A DNA stretch of 64,000 nucleotides from Gnetum montanum (taxonomy: Eukaryota; Streptophyta; Gnetopsida; Gnetales; Gnetaceae), in NCBI GenBank assembly GCA_015680685.1, contig MNCI01011140.1, positions 613,489-677,488 of the forward strand, read 5' to 3'. A program made the position numbers and the translations under genes. This document shows, one piece after another, positions 57,481 to 64,000 of the stretch (the first letter of the stretch is position 1; each line of letters starts with the position of its first letter). The notes below the pieces were generated by a model. It did not search any database, was not told the DNA's origin, and saw only the letters and a program-made list of their open reading frames with translations.

Positions 57481-60400
57481 GAAAACATTGATGTAATGCC
57501 CCAAGCAAATAGGATCAATTTGAAAGAAAGTAATCAACTTATTATAATTAATAGTATAATTCAATCGAATGTGAGTGAAAGACGAACAAAATGAGAAAAA
57601 TATGTTCATCTTCTATGTTTTGTTTGAACAATCTGCAAATACTTTCTTCTCTTGGTAAATGACCCAACGATCTATCTCAATAAGGAAATGATGAGAGCTC
57701 ATTCTTGCTCTAGCAATTTAATTTCTTAAATGAACAGAAATAGATAAGAATAGATACCCTTGAGTACTAGATAACAAACCTCTTCTAATAGAATGTAAAT
57801 AAAAATGCTTTTTCCCTAATGTGTTCAACCAAACATTAGCCAAGACTTTTTCTTTTATAATTTTCTAGAAGAGCTTTTTGTTTAAAGGATGATCCTCTAT
57901 CATAATATTCATAATTTTCCTTGATGCAACCATCTATTTTCTTGTGTAGCATTCATTATCTTCTTAGCATAATTAACTTCCTCCATGTGACTTAACTTTT
58001 GAGTATAAGCAATAAATTGACAAAGGGCTTTAACTTCAAGAGGAAGCAAATCTGCTTCTAAAAGTAAGATATCATAAGTCCACATTTTTACTTGAAATTC
58101 ACATACAAGAAACTATTTTTGAACATACGATAATTTTTTCCAATTAATATAGGTTGGACAAGATTATGAAAAAGTTTACTTTTGATCTCCCATACCAAAA
58201 TTTATTTCCTACAATAATTATTTCTTAGAGCAAATAGAGTTTGCATACCACTTGAAACCCTTTAAGCAATAAGGGTATTCCAATTCTAATTATTGGCAAA
58301 TTCAACTCCAAAATACTTAAAAGATTCACATATATCAAGTTTTTTTTCTCCAATGAAAAAATTGTAATTTCTATTTCTAGTGCCACAAACTAGAATTTTA
58401 GTATTATCAATATTAACTTCCATACTAGAATGGTTGCATTAGTCATGGAGAATTTCAAGCAATAATTTAATCTTGTGACTGATTTTGCAATCAAGGCCAT
58501 ATCATCTACAAAGATAAGCATGTTCAAAAATAATCCAATCACTAACATACCATGATGAGAGACATTTTACATCCATTCCTCCAATTCCTCTATAAACATG
58601 CCAAAAAGGATAGGGAACAAAGGACAGCCTTCTTTAACTGCAATTGAGCTATTGATAATTTTTCATTCTCTAGTAAGTTTATCTTCAATACTAATATTAA
58701 TCATCTCATAGAATCTTTTAGCAGTAGAAAGGGAATCTTGTTGAATGTTAATGTTATCTAATCTTTTCTAAAGTTTATCTCGAGCAATAAAATCACAAGC
58801 CTTGGAAAAATCAACAAAATAGATAAAAGTTGTATGGTTAGATCTTTTTGCTTTCTCTACATAATAACACAAAGTTATTAGATGGTCTATAGTAGAAAGA
58901 TTCATCCTGAAGCCTGCTTATGTCTAAGCATGAAAACCTTGCATTTCTGTCTATGAATTAATTTTATTCTTCAAAATAGTGCCCAAAAGGTTAGTGAAAA
59001 TTGATTTAATTGTAATCAATAGGTAATTATTAATATCTATCCTATCTCCTTTTTTGAAAAGCAAGGCTACTTGATTAGAACACCAAGAGTGATCCACACC
59101 ATGCTAAATCCCTTTATTAAGAAGATTACAAGCTACTTTCTACACCAATGGACCACCCCATTTAAGAAGCTCTGCATATAATCAATTAACATCAACACCT
59201 TTCCCAAAAGATAATCTTTAAATTCCTATAGAAATGTCATCAAGGGATACCTCAAGAACACTAGAGTCATCTTGAATAGTCAAGGGAACCTCTTGATTAA
59301 AAAGATCATTGAAAAGAGTTTGAATAGTAGATAAAGATAAATTCCACCCATGTTGTTATCTATTTTGAAATAAATTCTAAAATCTCTTTGAACTTGACTA
59401 GAGCTCACGAATCATTCTTTCCTACTCTTATTTAATGAAATTTCATTTTTTAAAATGAATAAGCTTTCTATAATTCTTCAACATTGAAACATCAAAATGT
59501 GAAGCTATAACATCATTACGAGCTGTCAAATAGTCCATATCAAACCAAGGTTTTCTACAAGTAGGCCTCTTCTTAATCTAAGCCTAAGTAACTATAGACA
59601 AAAGAATATTAGTCAAATATACCTCATTATCATTGTTGACCAACATATTAGCCACTCTTGTTTGAAAATCCTAACAAAGATGTCTATGAGATAATAAGTT
59701 TTGCATTTCTTGTAATGAATATGATGAATTGAAGTAATAATGGTGAATTTTAGGTAATGATGAGGAGATTTTGGAAGTTTTTCTCCTACTCGAAATTTTT
59801 TTACTACATCTATATTATCATGAGCAGACAAGAGAAGATCAATGCAAGAGTTATCATGGTGCCTAGTAAAGGTGAAATGAAAGGAGGAAGGAAATTTGTT
59901 GATGTCATTAAGGATTAAAAAATCAAAGAAATGACCCCCACTTTAAGAAATGAATACCCCTTTGATTTGTACTATGATTAACAAATGATCTTTTACGAAC
60001 TAAATAGAGCTCTTTTCTGAATTTTAATTGAGAATTCAAAACAAGACTTTGAATTTGAATTCATTCAATAGAAGCATTAAAACCTCCACAAAAGAAAACT
60101 TTACCAAGCTTGAAGAATTCTGCAACATCTTACCCCAGTACTAAAAAGGCTACTCTCATGAAAGATTAGTAGAATTATAGATAGAACAATCCCTTAGAGC
60201 AAAATAACAAAAAGAAATATAAAGAACCTTTGAAATTCCTTGAACTTGAATCCACAAATATTAGTTATTATCATAAACTTCATGCACTTTACTAAAATGA
60301 CCTCTAGAATTTTTAATTAAACAAGCAATATCACCAAAAGGTCTACCCCTCATCTTGGAATGCTTATTTCTAACAAAAATAATACGAAAGCCTAGAATAG

Positions 60401-60650
60401 ATACAATAAGAGAATTTTCTTCTTCCCAAGTTTCAGCAAAAATAAATAGATCAAAATCACTAAAGAAATCACTAGTATCTAAAGCAATAACTTTATTAGC
60501 CAATCAACCTTCAACATTAAGGAAACTACATGTAATAGAAGAAAATTCCTATTTTGGGGGAATTGCCCTCTTTTTGATAACTACAATGTATTTACAGGTC
60601 AAGTAAGCAATTTTACCTTTAGCATGAGCTTGTTTAACTTTTTTTCATCC
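57480..60650 (-). pseudogene. non-LTR retrotransposon, endonuclease and RT, distinct lineage
   Basis: Reading leftwards, near 60480-60260 an endonuclease-like start (DFFSDFDLFIFAETWEEE, then RGRPFGDIACLIK), a piece at 59831-59613, then RT landmarks: FVDFSKACDFIARDKL near 58800, AVKEGCPLFPILFGMFIEEL near 58620 and MLIFVDDMALIAKS near 58510, keeping the DD pair. Further on SFKYFGVEF near 58310. The ETW endonuclease motif and the LFGMFIEELEEW stretch differ from both the L1-like remnant at 15890 and the RTE-like one at 17600. Stops and frameshifts are common. The left end is uncertain, and the right end is next to E5. Confidence 0.72.
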
Positions 60651-60715
60651 TTCCTACTTTTTTATACGTTTTTGGTCAAGTCTTCATTGATTTAAATGTT
60701 TTGTCCTTTCAAGAT

Positions 60716-61455
60716 TGATGAGTGGCGAGGTACCCCTACACTCAACCATATGAATACGAGCATTTCACGTGTGATCCAGTCGAACCCCAAGGACTAAGTG
60801 CTTACGCACCTTAATGGAACACAGAAGGTTAATCAATCGCTGTCTTCCCAAACTTACTTGTATTGTCATGGTTGTATGGTTAAGTAAGCTTAAGGTATAT
60901 GATTTTTATATCTTTTATCTTTTTAATGTCTTATGCTAATAGGGGGAGGTGAAGAGAACTAAGTGACTAACTTTCATTAACTATTCACTAACTAAGTTCT
61001 AATTTTCCTAACACTAGTATCCATTCCCACTTGCCCCACACATCCTAAACCAGTGCAACATTGCTGGGATTACCAAACGCTACACATATGCTCGAAGCGG
61101 TCGTACTGAGTGTACTTAACCTAGGAGAGTCAAGGGTTGAGAGAGATTAATTAACTAAGAAAGCATTTAAACATTCAACAATAATTAATTACTATTTAGC
61201 TTAGTCCATATGCTGTAAGGTTTATCATAAATTTTGTCTTTATTGTCGTACACAAATGTGTGCTCAGGTACAATTTGCTCAAATAAAGATCCGTTCACTT
61301 TAAGACTCCTATTGTAGGCACATGGAAATTATTCTAACTCTAGAATGGTAAAACTGCTATAGTTTGGCTAAGGGTCTAAGTCTAAGTACCTAGAACAAGG
61401 AAAGCTACCTCTTATTTATAGACATTTTGGTGGGCCACGATATCACGGCTCATCA
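60716..61455 (-). repeat. E5 3' LTR (740 bp)
   Basis: TGATGAGTGGCGAGGTACCCC to GGCTCATCA. Shorter than the LTRs of E1 mainly because the GATATC array is reduced to one GATATC (61438-61443) after the TATA box (complement of 61414-61420). The flanking pentamer before it is AAGAT. Its partner is outside the window. Confidence 0.85.
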
Positions 61456-63421
61456 TACCCCCATGACTGAATGAAAACTCATCCTCGAGTTCCTTACAAA
61501 ATATTGGGAAGGTATGGGATTATTGACTTGAATGACACTAATGGTGAATGGGGTGACATGTGAATGGATCATCATTATAATACATGGTAATATTAGTGTT
61601 CACGATAACAAGAGTGAACACTATACACATTTGACATCAGGCCTTATTTGGCAGCTGAGAGAGAAGAGAGAGAGAGAAGAAAAAGAAGATGTGTTGCTAC
61701 CAATGCCAAAATTGTGTCTTCCATTGTCCATCCATAACTACACCATCGATTTTGTTCCTTGCATGACTATTCCAGCACCAGTCTAGCCTAAGTGTTTCCT
61801 CCAGCTCTAGTCCATTGTCTTATGATTGCCATCTGCACACACAACACAATCACATATTAGTAAGGGTGAATAAATCACAATGCAGTTGATACCTTGCCTT
61901 GGTGTACGGTTCATTGGCTGAGTTATGATATGGCTAATACGAATTCTGGAGATATAACACTGGTGACTACCCAAGGTGTAGGGGTTAGCAGAAAATTGAA
62001 AGAATTGGACCAAGACCCCCATGACTAAGAGTGAACCTCCAATAGCGATAGAATGGAAAAATATAAGGGATAAGAAAGATGGAGAAAAAGAAACAACAAA
62101 AATGCCGATAAAATGGATGTCAAAGGTGGAAACAAACAAAATAAATGCTGATTGTGAAGATGTTTAAGGGAAAGAAGTTAACTGATGTACCAAGTAGGAA
62201 TGCCAGTGGGTCCTCCCCAAAGTAGGCTCATGCTCATAATGCCCTGACAATCCCACATTCAAAGAGTCCGTAGGCTCTAGAAATGTCATTTGGAAGCAAG
62301 AGTTAAAGTCTTAACCACAAGAATTTACCCAAAAGAAAACAATGCATCAACCAAAATGGAGAAAGAATGATTGAAAGAAAAGAATGGAATGGAGTCTCAA
62401 TAACAAGGTGGTGTACAACCCCTTATGTATTAATGGTTAATGTGATTTAGTAGATCTCATTCCAAATCTAGCCTCAAAAAATCCACATCTAGTGACTTCG
62501 CATCAATACATTTGGCCAATCCATCCACTTGAAGTAACAAGAATGCCCCCGCCAAAAAGTCACCACCATTCCGATGAAATGAAAAAGGAGAAAGTAGAAA
62601 GCAAGAAAGGGCCTTAGTTAGAGGGAACATGTTTATTTAATTCCATAACCAGTGCTTGTAGCCCAGATGATTATTTCATCTAAGGGATGTGCTTTGAATT
62701 CTCAATTCTTTTTTTTTTCTTGCGTGAAAACCACACCATGCAAAGATTTATTATTTTTATTAGCTCAGCTTCCCAATGATGGAGCAACGTTAAAATGGTA
62801 AGGAAAAATCAAGAAGAAAACATTCAAGCACCCAAAAGAATGGCCAGCACAACAACATCAAAACCCCTTGAAGTCACACCCTTTTCAATCCTTGAGTCCT
62901 TTCTCAGTTTGAGAAATGCCCAGTCACCAATTTTTTGATAGTTCTATTATTAAGAAAGGGACTGTACATTTCCAAGCCAAGAGAGACCATAGAAATTTAT
63001 GAATGCATGGATGACATGGACTCATTGCTTGTTATATCAAAAGAACCATACCTTAGTATCAACATTATAACTCAAAGGTAAAAACCAAACATTGGCAATC
63101 AATAGAATATAGTTCATACCACCATCAGGAGCACTTATTAGGTGACAAACCTAACAAAATAAACAAACACACAAAGAAATAAAAGAGTATAAACGATGTT
63201 GCAAAACAAAAACAAGAAAAGTTAAAGAAATTTGTAAACAAAAATGTGTAAAACAAAAAAAAAACTTAAAAAGGAACTGAGGGCCTTAATTGATCAACAT
63301 AAGTGGCCATCTCCCCCATGACTAAGTTGAAAGGAGGAGATCTGAAGTAATAAGTGGGGTCGTCCTTTCTAGATTTATGGTAAGGTTTGGTTTGTTTCAC
63401 ATTGACTAGTAATCTTTTATT
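61456..63421 (-). other. E5 3' non-coding region
   Basis: Collinear with 4837-6858 of E1. Purine-tract motif at 61456-61468, repeated at 62014-62028 and 63310-63326. The A-rich repeat is short here (about 63190-63265). The 110-residue minus frame at 61807-62139 is interrupted in E1 and is not called. Confidence 0.65.
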
Positions 63422-63451
63422 GGAGTGCTTGTTTGAATTTTTTAAGAATTT

Positions 63452-64000
63452 CTAACAGCCCCCAATTGATGTTTTGAAGTTAAGGTTTGAAATTTTGCGG
63501 CACTCTTGCTCCAGTGCATCTATGCTTTCAATGTAAGCACTAGTTATTCCATTAGTTAGTTCCATGCATGTTAGTGAGTTACCCTCTTGATTAGCCATTA
63601 GCCACTGGGTGTCTTCTTGTCGTGTGGCTGCTGCATACAGGCACTTTTGTATATTAATGTCTTGTGCACACCGATTGCATGCAACCAATGCCAAACTTCG
63701 CATAACCCATGATCTCTTCATGCAATGGCACCTTGTGTCACTGTATGCGATGCATGGAAATTTCTTCTTCTCAATCTTTTCAACAGTTTTCTTCTTGGAT
63801 ATTTCCAGGGAAAGATCGTGGATTTCTAGGCATGCATCTATAGTACTTAGCCATGCTCTTCCCATTATTATTGGGAAGTCCCCTTTACCGTTGTTCACTT
63901 GTATCACTAGGAAATTAGCTGGATACGACCACCCACACACAGTGATAATGATGTCCTCCACCAGTCCCAAGGGGACAATGATGGACTGGTGATGAGACGC
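63452..64000 (-). CDS. aspartic protease of E5, partial (N-terminal part off window)
   Basis: Open from the window edge to a stop at 63452. It covers the C-terminal part of the protease: GLVEDIIITVCGWSYP, FLVIQVNNGKGDFPIIMGRA, then CNRCAQDINIQKCLYAAAT and a tail AYIESIDALEQECRKISNL. The catalytic DSG motif would lie upstream, beyond 64000. There are no stops within about 180 codons, so this copy may be less decayed than E2 and E3. The frame ends about 25 bases before the shared RT-to-integrase deletion join. Confidence 0.7.
   Translation of the reverse strand, partial: ASHHQSIIVPLGLVEDIIITVCGWSYPANFLVIQVNNGKGDFPIIMGRAWLSTIDACLEIHDLSLEISKKKTVEKIEKKKFPCIAYSDTRCHCMKRSWVMRSLALVACNRCAQDINIQKCLYAAATRQEDTQWLMANQEGNSLTCMELTNGITSAYIESIDALEQECRKISNLNFKTSIGGC

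Larger units (their letters stand above)
60716..64000 (-). mobile_element. E5: second gag-protease type gypsy element, cut by window edge
   Basis: 3' LTR (60716-61455), purine tract, spacer and protease, all on the minus strand and co-linear with E1 from 3973 to about 7400. As in E1, RT, RNase H and integrase are absent, and the join at about 63422-63426 has the same right-hand sequence (TGCTTGTTTGAATTTTTTAAG here, TGCCTGTTTGAATTTCTTAG in E1). E5 keeps about 75 bases left of the join that E1 has lost. The 5' LTR and gag lie beyond the window. Confidence 0.85.

Noticed and set aside
61807-62139. 110-residue minus-strand frame in E5
   Set aside because: The co-linear part of E1 is interrupted, so it is not a conserved ORF of the family.
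63609-63992. 127-residue plus-strand frame
   Set aside because: Shadow of the E5 protease on the minus strand.

Overview
The window looks like a piece of a large, repeat-rich nuclear genome of a seed plant. It has AT-rich intergenic DNA, nested plant-type Ty3/gypsy LTR retrotransposons primed by a tRNA-Asp-like sequence, several LINE lineages, and one intact intron-containing plant membrane-protein gene of the WAT1-related (nodulin MtN21/EamA) family. A gymnosperm-like genome is plausible, but species cannot be told from the sequence alone. Only the WAT1-like gene and, at most, one short protease frame look undamaged. Almost everything else is a decayed mobile element.

Layout: (a) 1-3972, low-complexity flank with a broken four-exon gene-like remnant (524-1831). 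(b) 3973-11059, element E1, a minus-strand gypsy element with two LTRs and a TATGT target duplication. It carries gag and protease but no reverse transcriptase, RNase H or integrase. (c) 11060-17600, copia-like LTR debris, tRNA-like inverted repeats, an L1-type ORF1 remnant (+) and an L1-type ORF2 remnant (-). (d) 17600-42285, a Russian-doll insertion: an RTE-type LINE (+) was split by gypsy element E2 (-, 18778-42232), and E2 was split inside gag by gypsy element E3 (-, 27747-41130, target duplication ATGAG). E3 has the full set gag, protease, RT, RNase H, integrase, plus a long extra ORF after integrase. (e) 42290-44060, a second L1-type ORF1 remnant. (f) 44123-50765, element E4 (+), with LTR, primer-binding site, gag, then directly the extra ORF. 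Protease, RT and integrase are missing and no 3' LTR is seen. (g) 50882-57480, the single-copy island with the WAT1-like gene in seven exons (53664-56141). (h) 57480-60650, a third kind of LINE (-). (i) 60716-64000, element E5 (-), which runs off the window and has the same RT-to-integrase deletion as E1.

The five gypsy elements form one related group. They share a tRNA-Asp-type primer-binding site, LTRs beginning TGATGAG or its complement, an Athila-like gag and protease, a long non-coding 3' region, and short palindrome arrays just upstream of the LTR TATA box. Three internal structures occur side by side: complete plus extra ORF (E3), gag-protease only (E1, E5), and gag plus extra ORF (E4). 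The most interesting points are the shared deletion that defines a non-autonomous gag-protease subfamily, the extra ORF with a globular domain and long coiled coil, and the exchangeable palindrome arrays in the LTR promoters.

Element boundaries marked by LTR ends and target duplications are read directly from the sequence. Domain limits inside decayed ORFs are approximate, and family names rest on motif recognition without a database search.
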